In this document: in pieces, positions 34,726-44,232 of the stretch
Numbering within the stretch: position 1 is the first letter of the stretch
Layout: every line of letters starts with the position of its first letter
DNA from: Clostridia bacterium
GTDB taxonomy: Bacteria; Bacillota; Clostridia; Oscillospirales; Acutalibacteraceae
Direction: 5' to 3'
Length of the DNA stretch: 64,000 bases
NCBI GenBank assembly: GCA_024404025.1
Contig: JAKSQP010000001.1
Span: 245,816 to 309,815, forward strand
The notes under the pieces: model-generated
What the model was told of the DNA's origin: nothing
The model's database searches: none
The model's input: only the letters and a program-made list of their open reading frames with translations
Program-made: the position numbers and the translations under genes

Positions 34726-36102
34726 TGCTTTTGTTTCTCTTCTCTTCTGAAGTTTGAGAGCTATTTCTTCTTTCTTTTTGCCGACGATATCATATTTGAA
34801 CATCGGAATTATTGCAAGCAGGCTGAATATGCCGGGCATTGCCGTGTAGGCAAAATAGATGGTCTTTATTGTTGACGGGTCAAAGGTCGTGACCGAGGCG
34901 TCATAGTTTGCAAAGCGCAGGAAAACAAGTCCGAGAGCCGTTCCGAGAGCAAGGCAGACCTTGATGGTGAGGCTTAAAACCGCATAAGCGGCGCCCTCCG
35001 TTCGTTTGCCGGTTTCATATTCATAATAATCAACGCAGTCGGCAGTCATAATCATCGGCATAAGCGTAACTGCGCCGAACTGAAGACCGATAAGGAAGAG
35101 GCAGGGATACATAAGCCAGGTGTCCGTGCCGACAAGGAATGCGATAACGGAAATAACGAAGCCGTAAACCGACATTCCGATAAAGACATTTCTTTCTCCG
35201 AATTTTTTGATAAGAACGGGTGTTATTGCCATGCTTATCATCGAACCTATGGCGGTAACAATGCCGAGAACGGCAACGAGATTCTGCGAACCGAGCAGGA
35301 CGTTGGCGGCCTGAACCTGAATGCCCATAGCCATCTGTCTGCCGAAACCGAGGAAATATGAAATAATGACCATCATAAGCGGCTTGTTGCTTTTGAATGC
35401 TCTCCACATATCGCCCATTGTCATTTTTTCACTTGTGTAGGGAACTCTTTCTTTATTAAGGAAATAGATGAGTGAGAAAAGAATGCAGCCGAGAAGAGCG
35501 GTTCCTATGGCTGTGAAAAGATATTCCTTTGAAATCATCGGAGTGTCTTTTTCGCCCTCATAACCGAAGACCTGTGAGCCGCCGGGTATCAGCAGGCAGA
35601 CAATGGGCACAACAACAACGCAGGCGGAAAAACCGATCTGCTTTGCGGTGTTTGCGATTGAAACAACATTTGTGCGCTCTGTCGGGTTCGGCGTAAGCAC
35701 GGCGGCAATTCCCTGCGAGGGAACATCGCCGAGAGTCATAGCAAGGCTCCAGAGAAGATATGTAACGAAGATCCAGATATAAAGTGAAGTGCCTCTGAAA
35801 GGAACTTCAAGGAAAATAACTGCGGTGAGAACGAGCAGGGGAACGATTGATGCGAGAATGAAAGGCTTGAATTTTCCGCTTTTACCGCTGCTTCTGTCAA
35901 TCAGATTTCCCACAACGGGGTCAAACACCGCCGAAACGATTTTGGCAACGAGAATAAGAATTCCCGCAATGGCAAGGTCTGCCGCCATAATCGAGCCGTA
36001 AAATTCCGCCTGATAGGAATTCAGAAGTCCTACGATTGCCTGAAATCCGAAAAGGCCGAGGGAATAAGCGAGGATTTCTTTGAATTTCATTTGCTTTTCC
36101 AT
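34723..36102 (-). CDS. Sugar:cation symporter of the GPH (MelB-like) family
   Basis: 459 residues with about 12 membrane helices. It starts KEILAYSLGLFGFQAIVGLL, with DPVVGNLIDRSSGKSGKFKPFI, the family loop D-P-x-x-G-x-x-x-D-R-t..G-k-f-r-p between helices 2 and 3, and the cytoplasmic loop near NPTERTNV. GPH carriers import glycosides, pentosides or hexuronides with Na+ or H+. It is the third gene of the minus operon after the Wzy-like and DUF4886 genes (30-nt gap). The substrate might be an oligosaccharide related to the neighbouring functions, but this is speculation. Confidence 0.85.
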   Translation of the reverse strand: MEKQMKFKEILAYSLGLFGFQAIVGLLNSYQAEFYGSIMAADLAIAGILILVAKIVSAVFDPVVGNLIDRSSGKSGKFKPFILASIVPLLVLTAVIFLEVPFRGTSLYIWIFVTYLLWSLAMTLGDVPSQGIAAVLTPNPTERTNVVSIANTAKQIGFSACVVVVPIVCLLIPGGSQVFGYEGEKDTPMISKEYLFTAIGTALLGCILFSLIYFLNKERVPYTSEKMTMGDMWRAFKSNKPLMMVIISYFLGFGRQMAMGIQVQAANVLLGSQNLVAVLGIVTAIGSMISMAITPVLIKKFGERNVFIGMSVYGFVISVIAFLVGTDTWLMYPCLFLIGLQFGAVTLMPMIMTADCVDYYEYETGKRTEGAAYAVLSLTIKVCLALGTALGLVFLRFANYDASVTTFDPSTIKTIYFAYTAMPGIFSLLAIIPMFKYDIVGKKKEEIALKLQKRRETKA

Positions 36103-36132
36103 ATATTTATCTCTCCCATAAGTAAGTCATAC

Positions 36133-36885
36133 TTACTTTAATATACCTTCTTCAACTGCGATGTGTGCGCAGGCTTTGAGCAGACCGTTTATGTTTTCGT
36201 CAAAATCGGAGAGCATGAATTTATTTTCAAGAATGCTCTTGTTGAAAATCTTTTCATAGAAGCAGGCTCCGGCAAGAAAACAGCCAAGCTCATTTCCGTG
36301 GAAGCCGTCTTCGGCAGTTATTCTGTCGCCGATTATCGTTTGTCTTGCGGTCTGAAACGCTCTGCCGCTTGGAATGATCGTATCAATTTCCGCTTCCTTT
36401 GCGGCTTCGGCATAGCATTCCGTCAGCGCTTTATACATTTCGTCCTGATCGTTGTGATAATATTCCGCAAATTCGCTCTTGCGGCAGTTCTTTGCATAAG
36501 CCCAGGTCTGATGAAGCATGATTTTTGCATCCGGCTTGACCATTCTGCAATAAGCTGCAAGCTCGGCAAGATACGGGGTATAGGTTTCTCTTATTCCGCT
36601 TAAGTGGCTGCATTGCTGGAGTGTTATAACATTCCAGTCTTCGTCTTCAACGGCATCGTGAAGAGCAAGCCCGTCGGGACTTCTTTTTTCGGTTTCTCCG
36701 GGAAGATAAACCTCAAATGTATAGGCTTCTTTCTCTTCACGCCAGTTGTTGAAGTGAGTTTCGAGGGAACAGCCTCCGATATAAAGATTGCAAAGGAGAA
36801 TTTCTTCGCCTGCCGCCTTTGCCATCTGCGGCAGATAGCGGTGAGCATTATTTGAAAAGCTGTTGCCGATTGAAAGAATATTCAT
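36133..36885 (-). CDS. DUF4886 protein, SGNH-hydrolase-like
   Basis: 250 residues. The SGNH block I is NILSIGNSFSNNAHRYLPQMA (Ser in GNSFS); block III-like GG..S is IGGCSLETHFNNW; the C-terminal D..H is in EDGFHGNELGCFLAG. No signal peptide is present, so it is cytoplasmic. Members are putative carbohydrate esterases or acyl hydrolases; the substrate is unknown. The start codon overlaps the stop of the Wzy-like gene (TAATG), indicating translational coupling. Confidence 0.85.
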   Translation of the reverse strand: MNILSIGNSFSNNAHRYLPQMAKAAGEEILLCNLYIGGCSLETHFNNWREEKEAYTFEVYLPGETEKRSPDGLALHDAVEDEDWNVITLQQCSHLSGIRETYTPYLAELAAYCRMVKPDAKIMLHQTWAYAKNCRKSEFAEYYHNDQDEMYKALTECYAEAAKEAEIDTIIPSGRAFQTARQTIIGDRITAEDGFHGNELGCFLAGACFYEKIFNKSILENKFMLSDFDENINGLLKACAHIAVEEGILK

Positions 36886-38234
36886 TATTCATTCTGTCCT
36901 TTTCTGATTTTTGAAAGCGCAGATTTATCCTTTTCGCTGTTGCAGTTTTCAATGATAACAAAAAAAGCGGTAACGAGGAAAAGATAGGGGAACGGAGCGA
37001 AAACTCCGGGATTGACGAGCGACATCATTTCGATTCCGACATAAGAAGCGAAAACCATAATGTTAAAAAATGTCAGGTTTTTAATAAGCAGTCTGATTCT
37101 CTTGAAAACGAGAAATCCGTATGCCGCAGCGCCTGTGATTCCGAAGCTTCCGATAACCTGAATCGGCGAGCAGTGATACCAGCAGAGCGTGTGTTCGGCG
37201 CTCTCGTGAATATCACGGTTTCCCATATATCCGAGGCCTCTGCCGAAGAGAGGGTTTGAAAGAAAGTCTTCAATTCCTCTCGGAATGAGTCCGAGACGGA
37301 TCGAATTTTCGTCCGGATCAAGAAGCCTTTCTATTGTGTAACTGATAACATCAAGAAGTGTTTCTTTCAGAAGGAATACTCCCGCTATGCAGATGCATAT
37401 TGTTATTACGGAATATTTTCTGTGCTTCTTATCAATGAAAATCATTATTGCAATGCATAATATCAATTCCGCCAGCCCGAATATCATTCCGCCTCTTGAG
37501 CCGGAAAAAAGAATGGCTGCATACGAAAGGAATCCGGCAAAAAACCAGCCGTAGAATTTGGCCGAGAGATAGAATGCAAACGGCATTGCAAGCATAAGAA
37601 GCGTTGAAGCGTTGTTTCTCCATTGAAACGGAATTATTCCGAACACTTCAAGAAACTCTTCACGCCTTGAAAAATATTCCTGAAAAAGACATACCGAAAG
37701 CATCGGAATTATGCTTGCCATCATTTTTGAAAATCTGTCTGAAAATTCATATTCCTCCCGCTGTTTAAGTGCGGAGCAAAGGTAGCAGTAAATCAGAAGC
37801 ATTCCGAAACCGAGCATAATAACATAAAAAATCGATGTGGGAGAAAAATATTCCTTTGCGGAGATTATTCCGGCGCCGCCGAGAGTTGTTGCCGCCGATG
37901 CGGCAAAAATTGCCCAAAAACAGCTTCCCTTTGAAAGCTTTGTGCGGAATCTGAAAAAGTGAGTGAAAAACAGAATTGCGATCGGTATTGCAAAATACCA
38001 ATATTTTATGAATTCATCAAATGAATGTTTACATCGTATTGCAAAGCATACAGTAAACAGAACTCCCTGAAGAGCGGGAATCAGATCGTCTGTCATCGCC
38101 ATCGTGAGAGCAATTATGAGAGCAAAAAGAATTGTTCCGAAAACCTCTTTGCCGGCAAAAACAACAATGCAGGCGCCGATAAAGAGAATGGCTGTATATA
38201 GATCTGAGGCAAGAAATTTTTTGATTTTGTCCAT
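36885..38234 (-). CDS. Wzy/O-antigen-ligase-like polytopic membrane protein
   Basis: 449 residues, about 11-12 membrane helices. The short motif FSGSRGG (about residue 240) followed by a long extracytoplasmic loop with ENSIRLGLIPRGIEDFLSNPLFGRGLGYMG (around 300-340) is the Wzy_C/WaaL pattern: arginines in the loop bind a polyprenyl-linked glycan. It would polymerise or transfer a surface polysaccharide. It heads a three-gene operon; DUF4886 is coupled to it by a 1-nt overlap. No other capsule genes are adjacent. Confidence 0.75.
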   Translation of the reverse strand: MDKIKKFLASDLYTAILFIGACIVVFAGKEVFGTILFALIIALTMAMTDDLIPALQGVLFTVCFAIRCKHSFDEFIKYWYFAIPIAILFFTHFFRFRTKLSKGSCFWAIFAASAATTLGGAGIISAKEYFSPTSIFYVIMLGFGMLLIYCYLCSALKQREEYEFSDRFSKMMASIIPMLSVCLFQEYFSRREEFLEVFGIIPFQWRNNASTLLMLAMPFAFYLSAKFYGWFFAGFLSYAAILFSGSRGGMIFGLAELILCIAIMIFIDKKHRKYSVITICICIAGVFLLKETLLDVISYTIERLLDPDENSIRLGLIPRGIEDFLSNPLFGRGLGYMGNRDIHESAEHTLCWYHCSPIQVIGSFGITGAAAYGFLVFKRIRLLIKNLTFFNIMVFASYVGIEMMSLVNPGVFAPFPYLFLVTAFFVIIENCNSEKDKSALSKIRKGQNE

Positions 38235-38265
38235 TTGTCTACCTCATTATTTTTATTACATAAGT

Positions 38266-38294
38266 ATAATATCAACTGGAAACAATAAAGTCAA
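38266..38294 (-). promoter_or_regulatory. Promoter of the Wzy-like/DUF4886/MFS operon
   Basis: On the minus strand TTGACT, 17 bp, TATTAT, about 30 nt upstream of the Wzy-like start. Confidence 0.65.
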
Positions 38295-38372
38295 TCATAA
38301 ATGGCAATTATTACAAAAAGGTAATATCACATAAGGCAATTATTACAATATTGTGAATTTTAAGGAAAAGAC

Positions 38373-38432
38373 TTGATTTTCTCGGATAAAATGTTAAAAT
38401 ACAAATTAGCACTCTGAAGTGATGAGTGCTAA
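38373..38432 (+). promoter_or_regulatory. groESL promoter with CIRCE operator
   Basis: TTGATT (38373-38378), 16 bp, TAAAAT (38395-38400), then a perfect CIRCE element at 38406-38432: TTAGCACTC, 9 nt, GAGTGCTAA. CIRCE is the binding site of HrcA, so groESL is under HrcA heat-shock control; hrcA itself is not in the window. Confidence 0.95.
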
Positions 38433-38464
38433 AACACAAAATTCTAATTCGGAGGTAATATAAT

Positions 38465-40406
<1,942 letters not shown>

Positions 40407-40426
40407 TACAAAACCACAATATATAT

Positions 40427-40455
40427 GGGGTCTTCTTCGGAAGATCCCTATTTTT
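40427..40455 (+). terminator. Terminator after groEL with UUCG tetraloop
   Basis: GGGGTCTTC-TTCG-GAAGATCCC (one G-U pair) followed by TATTTTT. The C(UUCG)G loop makes it very stable. Confidence 0.85.
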
Positions 40456-40498
40456 AAAAAAATTAATTGATTATTAACATTTCTTCTTTGTTTTTTAC

Positions 40499-40527
40499 TT
40501 GAATTTCAAGAAATAATGTGTTATTAT
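40499..40527 (+). promoter_or_regulatory. Promoter of the secreted PPC-like protein gene
   Basis: TTGAAT, 17 bp, TATTAT, about 45 nt upstream of the start. Confidence 0.6.
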
Positions 40528-40572
40528 GCCTATAACTAAAATTGTTTTTTAAACAATAAGGAGGACAAAAGA

Positions 40573-41943
40573 ATGAAGAAATTTAAATCAGTAATTGCTC
40601 TTCTTCTGGCTCTTATTATGATTGCTTCGTGCGGCGCTGTTGCGTTTGCAACGGATCTTGTAGAGACAGATGATAACAATGCAATGGAATCGGCAACGGA
40701 TTTTGAACTGACCGATACCGTTAAGGGTAGAATTGAAACAGATGACGATGTTGACTATTTCACGTTTGACGCTGAAAAGGCAGGAATCGCAGTTGTAACA
40801 TTCACTCACGATGTTATGGATGCTTCTCAGTCATATTTTTCGGTTAAGGTTCTTGACAAAGACGGACTGCTCGAAACGGAATTTTCGGTTCTCGGCAAGG
40901 ATGAATCAACCTCTTCAACCAAGTTTGGCATTGAAAAAGGCGTTCATTATATCGTTGTTAGCGGCGGTCAGGTTGTAAGCACAACTCTTGATTATAAGTT
41001 CTCTGTTTCGGTTGATACCGAGGCAAGAGCGGAAAAAGAGCCCAACAATTCCGCAGCAACAGCAACCGCAATGGAATATTCGGTTTATAATGTTGATGCT
41101 CCCAAGAGATATGTGGGCAATCTTTCACAGAATGATGTTGACTATTTTGTTGTTAACTTCAAATCAAGCGGTTATATCCGCCTTTATCTCTATAATTCAA
41201 ACGGCAAAACAGGCGAATATAAAGCAGTAGTTTCCAAGTTTATCGAAGGTGCAGGCGGAGAATCGGTTCTCGCTAATGTCGGCTCGGTAGAAATCTTAAG
41301 CTCCGAATCAAGCGTTTACAGCGAGCCTATCGGCGTAAGCGCAGGCAAATACTATATCAAGATCAACGGCACAGTCGGCGGCTATGAAACAAGAGTTCTC
41401 TTCTATGAAAGCATCAGCGAATACGAAACCGAATATAACAATGATTACAGCAATTCAGAGCAGTTCTCACTCGGTGAAAAAATAATTGCTTCTCTCTTCG
41501 ATGAAAATGACACAGACTGCTTCAAGTTTACGGTAACAAAGGCTAATAAGGCCAAGAAGCTTATCGTTACTCCCAACGCAGAAGCTCCCGTAAACGCAAA
41601 GTGGATCGTTTCCGTTTATAACGATAAAGATGAATTTGTTACTTCTGTTGAAGCAAGCGTAGGCTCAAGAGGCGAAATCGACCTCAACGAGTTTGACGAA
41701 GGAATATATTACATTGTAATCAGAACAACAAAATCATATCATGATGCTGCCCGTTATGAAATTACGGCAGAAAAGTTTGAAAGCACAAAGGATAACAGAT
41801 CTTTCATTGAAAAAATCAGATCAATTGACTGGTCAAAATTCCTTCAGTCATTTGCAGGTTGGTTCACACAGATCGATTTTGCGGGAATCACAAAGAGCAT
41901 CGTTGCAAGCATCAAAACGATTTTCGGTATGCTTGACCTTTAA
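40573..41943 (+). CDS. Secreted protein with three PPC-like beta-sandwich repeats
   Basis: 456 residues. A signal peptide (about 1-27, LLLALIMIASCGAVAFA) is followed by three repeats of about 115-125 residues, each starting with an N-N/E-x-x-x-S/A-T pattern and containing DDVDYFTF, NDVDYFVVNF or NDTDCFKFTV. This D-x-D-Y/C-F layout is that of bacterial pre-peptidase C-terminal (PPC) domains, which often bind Ca2+ or substrate on secreted enzymes. No catalytic domain is present. The C-terminal 45 residues (from IEKIRSIDWSKFLQ) are amphipathic and may contact the membrane. No LPxTG sorting signal. The Cys in IASCG could fit a lipobox only loosely. Function unknown; probably an extracellular binding protein. 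Confidence 0.75.
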   Translation: MKKFKSVIALLLALIMIASCGAVAFATDLVETDDNNAMESATDFELTDTVKGRIETDDDVDYFTFDAEKAGIAVVTFTHDVMDASQSYFSVKVLDKDGLLETEFSVLGKDESTSSTKFGIEKGVHYIVVSGGQVVSTTLDYKFSVSVDTEARAEKEPNNSAATATAMEYSVYNVDAPKRYVGNLSQNDVDYFVVNFKSSGYIRLYLYNSNGKTGEYKAVVSKFIEGAGGESVLANVGSVEILSSESSVYSEPIGVSAGKYYIKINGTVGGYETRVLFYESISEYETEYNNDYSNSEQFSLGEKIIASLFDENDTDCFKFTVTKANKAKKLIVTPNAEAPVNAKWIVSVYNDKDEFVTSVEASVGSRGEIDLNEFDEGIYYIVIRTTKSYHDAARYEITAEKFESTKDNRSFIEKIRSIDWSKFLQSFAGWFTQIDFAGITKSIVASIKTIFGMLDL

Positions 41944-41954
41944 TAGCTGAAAAA

Positions 41955-41987
41955 CCCTCCGTTGCTTATGCAGCGGAGGGCTTTTTT
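41955..41987. terminator. Terminator between the PPC-like gene and spo0A
   Basis: An 11-bp stem CCCTCCGTTGC/GCAGCGGAGGG (one G-U), TTAT loop, then CTTTTTT on the plus strand; the A-rich left flank (GAAAAA) lets it serve spo0A too. Confidence 0.88.
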
Positions 41988-42747
41988 ATACTGTTTTCAT
42001 CTGTAATTTCAGATTGTCGCTTATCATTGCGATGAATTCGCTGTTGGTGGGCTTGCCTCTTTCGTTCTGAATCGTATATCCGAAATAGGAGCTTAAAATA
42101 TCAACATCGCCTCTGTCCCACGCAACTTCAATTGCGTGGCGGATCGCCCGCTCAACTCTTGAAGGAGTTGTTTTGAATCTTTTAGCAACCGTCGGATAAA
42201 GAATTTTCGTGACAGAGCTTATCATTTCATCATCGTTGACGGAAAGAATGATTGCTTCCCGCAGATATTGATAGCCTCTTATATGAGCCGGAACGCCGAT
42301 CTGATGCATGATTTGAGAAACAACAACCTCAAGGTCCTTTACTCCGCTTTTGCTTGATGAAACGGAACGAATGCTTGAAAACTGGAATATTCTTTCCGCA
42401 AGCATTTCCGGATTGTAAGGCTTCAGGAAATAATAATCTGCCCCGGCAGACAGAACCTCGCTTTCAAATCTCTGATTATCTGTGCCCGAAATAACCATAA
42501 CGAGCGGTCTGGGATTGAGCTTGAGCGATTCCATTCCGTGAAGCACGCCGATTGCGTCAAGCTTCGGCATAAAGCCGTCAATCAGCATCACATCAGGTGT
42601 TTCCTCGCCTTTAAGTACTTCAAGAGCCCGGGTTCCGTCTTTTGCAACGGTAATGATTTGACAACCGTTTCCACGAAGAATTCCGGCAAGCTCGTGGCAG
42701 GCTTCGCTTCCGTCTTCGGTCAACAATACTTTCAACATTTTTCTCAT
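41986..42747 (-). CDS. spo0A: Sporulation master regulator Spo0A
   Basis: 253 residues; GGAGG 8 nt upstream of MRKMLKV. Receiver domain about 1-125: acidic pair Glu11-Asp12 (LTEDGSE), phospho-acceptor Asp57 (MLIDGFMPKLD), switch Ser/Thr in MVISGTDN, and Lys in YYFLKPYNP. DNA-binding domain about 145-253 with VPAHIRGYQYLREAI and TPSRVERAIRHAIEVAWDRGD recognition helices. Phosphorylated by a phosphorelay or orphan kinases, it starts sporulation. It lies directly downstream of spoIVB, the conserved clostridial and bacillar order. The promoter region carries a 0A-box, suggesting autoregulation. Confidence 0.96.
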   Translation of the reverse strand: MRKMLKVLLTEDGSEACHELAGILRGNGCQIITVAKDGTRALEVLKGEETPDVMLIDGFMPKLDAIGVLHGMESLKLNPRPLVMVISGTDNQRFESEVLSAGADYYFLKPYNPEMLAERIFQFSSIRSVSSSKSGVKDLEVVVSQIMHQIGVPAHIRGYQYLREAIILSVNDDEMISSVTKILYPTVAKRFKTTPSRVERAIRHAIEVAWDRGDVDILSSYFGYTIQNERGKPTNSEFIAMISDNLKLQMKTV

Positions 42748-42779
42748 AGTTTTACCTCCGCTTGATTAAGTTCACATAG

Positions 42780-42847
42780 ATATTACCATTAATTGGCAAA
42801 TTTGTCAATTATTACCAATTACAATTTCATCAAAATTTTTCGACAAA
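42780..42847 (-). promoter_or_regulatory. spo0A promoter with upstream 0A-box
   Basis: On the minus strand TTGACA (42803-42808), 17 bp, TAATAT (42780-42785). About 30 nt further upstream TTTGTCGAA (42839-42847) matches the 0A-box core TGTCGAA, in a position suited to activation by Spo0A~P. Confidence 0.65.
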
Positions 42848-42877
42848 TTTTGCGGATCACTCAATCAAATGCAGAAA

Positions 42878-42902
42878 AGCAGCCGGATAAACTCCGGCTG
42901 CT
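42878..42902 (-). terminator. Terminator after spoIVB
   Basis: On the minus strand AGCAGCCGGA-GTTTA-TCCGGCTGCT then TTTCTGC: a perfect 10-bp stem. Confidence 0.75.
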
Positions 42903-42906
42903 CCCT

Positions 42907-44016
42907 TTATGCTGCGGATTCATTTAGCGTTTCATCAAGTGCATCCGCCATCCTTGAAGCGAAAATTCCGTAACCCTGCGACGGTTCGTTAACAAAAACA
43001 TGGGTAACTGCACCCACGAGCATTGAATTCTGAATGATTGGGCTTCCGCTCATTCCCTGAACGATTCCGCCCGTTTTTTCAATCAGTCCGGAATCCGTAA
43101 CCTTTATAATCATATTTCTCGTTGAGCGGTCCGAAGAGGGATATACCTTGACTATTTCAATATCATAGTATTGAGGCCCTGACGAATCAATGGTTGCAAC
43201 TATCTGCGCTTTTCCCTCGCAGACTTCGCTTTCAAGCGCAACCGGTATCCGCTTTGCGGCGGACGGATAATCAAGGGTGCCGAAAATTCCGCTTTCAAGA
43301 TTTGCACGAAGGCTTCCTAGCGATTCATCCGAAAAAATTCCGCACAGTTCGCCGGGATTTCCCGCTGAGCTTTTATAATAACCGTTAACTTTTGCCGTTA
43401 CTGCCTGCCCGTCTGACAGAGGCATTATTCTGCCTGTGTCAATATCGCAAACTCCGTGACCGAGGCCTGCAAAGGATGCTCTTTCATCATCATAAAAGGT
43501 GATAGTTCCGATTCCCGCAGAGCTGTCTCTGACCCAGATTCCCGCCTTATATTTTCCGGCTGACGATAAAACCGGTATAAGCTTAAGCTCCATAACCGAG
43601 TCGTTTCTTTTGATTGTAAGTGTCATCTCTCTGCCGTTTGATTTTTCAAGCATTTCCGTCATTTCGAGCGCAGATGATATTTTTTCCGAGTTGATATGAG
43701 TTATAATATCTCCATTTCTGATTCCCGCTTTTTCGGCAGGTGAAGCTTTGCCGATTGCGGTTGTTACAGAATCGATGCCGATAACGATAATGCCTTCGGT
43801 ATACATTTTTATTCCGAAAACATCTCCGCCGAGGCCGACATATCTTCTTTTTGAAAATTCGCTTTTGCCGGCAGGAATCATTTCACGGATGTTATTCTGC
43901 ATATCCGAAAAAGCAGATGTTTCGGAAATAATATCGAAGCCCGTAACAGATGCAAATAATATTGAAAATGCGGCAATTGAAGAAACAATGCCTGCAGCCT
44001 TGAAAAAGTGTTTCAC
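42907..44016 (-). CDS. spoIVB: SpoIVB serine peptidase (S55)
   Basis: 369 residues. An N-terminal membrane segment (about 5-25), a PDZ domain (about 85-165, SPAEKAGIRNGDIITHINSEKI), and the S55 peptidase domain with catalytic His in FAGLGHGVCDIDTG and Ser in VQGMSGSPIIQ. The GMSGSP motif is diagnostic. It is made in the forespore, crosses into the intermembrane space and triggers pro-sigma-K processing. It precedes spo0A, the standard arrangement. Confidence 0.95.
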   Translation of the reverse strand: MKHFFKAAGIVSSIAAFSILFASVTGFDIISETSAFSDMQNNIREMIPAGKSEFSKRRYVGLGGDVFGIKMYTEGIIVIGIDSVTTAIGKASPAEKAGIRNGDIITHINSEKISSALEMTEMLEKSNGREMTLTIKRNDSVMELKLIPVLSSAGKYKAGIWVRDSSAGIGTITFYDDERASFAGLGHGVCDIDTGRIMPLSDGQAVTAKVNGYYKSSAGNPGELCGIFSDESLGSLRANLESGIFGTLDYPSAAKRIPVALESEVCEGKAQIVATIDSSGPQYYDIEIVKVYPSSDRSTRNMIIKVTDSGLIEKTGGIVQGMSGSPIIQNSMLVGAVTHVFVNEPSQGYGIFASRMADALDETLNESAA

Positions 44017-44033
44017 TTTTCACCTCCGTGCAA

Positions 44034-44060
44034 ATTATTGCTTCGTAAAGAAGCAATAAT
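44034..44060. repeat. Inverted repeat upstream of spoIVB
   Basis: A perfect 11-bp inverted repeat ATTATTGCTTC/GAAGCAATAAT with GTAAA loop, just upstream of the spoIVB ribosome site. It may be an operator or a 5' RNA hairpin. Confidence 0.5.
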
Positions 44061-44147
44061 AATTTGTGCATTCGGAGTGATAATAATCGGCGGAAGTTTT
44101 GCCGTAAAAATTTTTCTCGGCTTCAAAAAATTTTTTTAAAAATTCGC

Positions 44148-44176
44148 TTGACAAATGAGAATTAATGGTATAAAAT
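44148..44176 (+). promoter_or_regulatory. Promoter of the SSS symporter gene
   Basis: TTGACA, 17 bp, TAAAAT; start codon about 57 nt downstream. Confidence 0.75.
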
Positions 44177-44232
44177 AAAGACGCTTTACTACATAAAAGC
44201 TTTAAACTGCTAAAGTGAAGAAGGGATATTCA

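Noticed and set aside
38303..38348. Repeated GGCAATTATTACAA upstream of groES, with CAATTATTAC also upstream of spo0A
   Set aside because: At spo0A the shared bases are part of the -35/spacer region and AT-rich; three copies in 64 kb do not clearly exceed chance.
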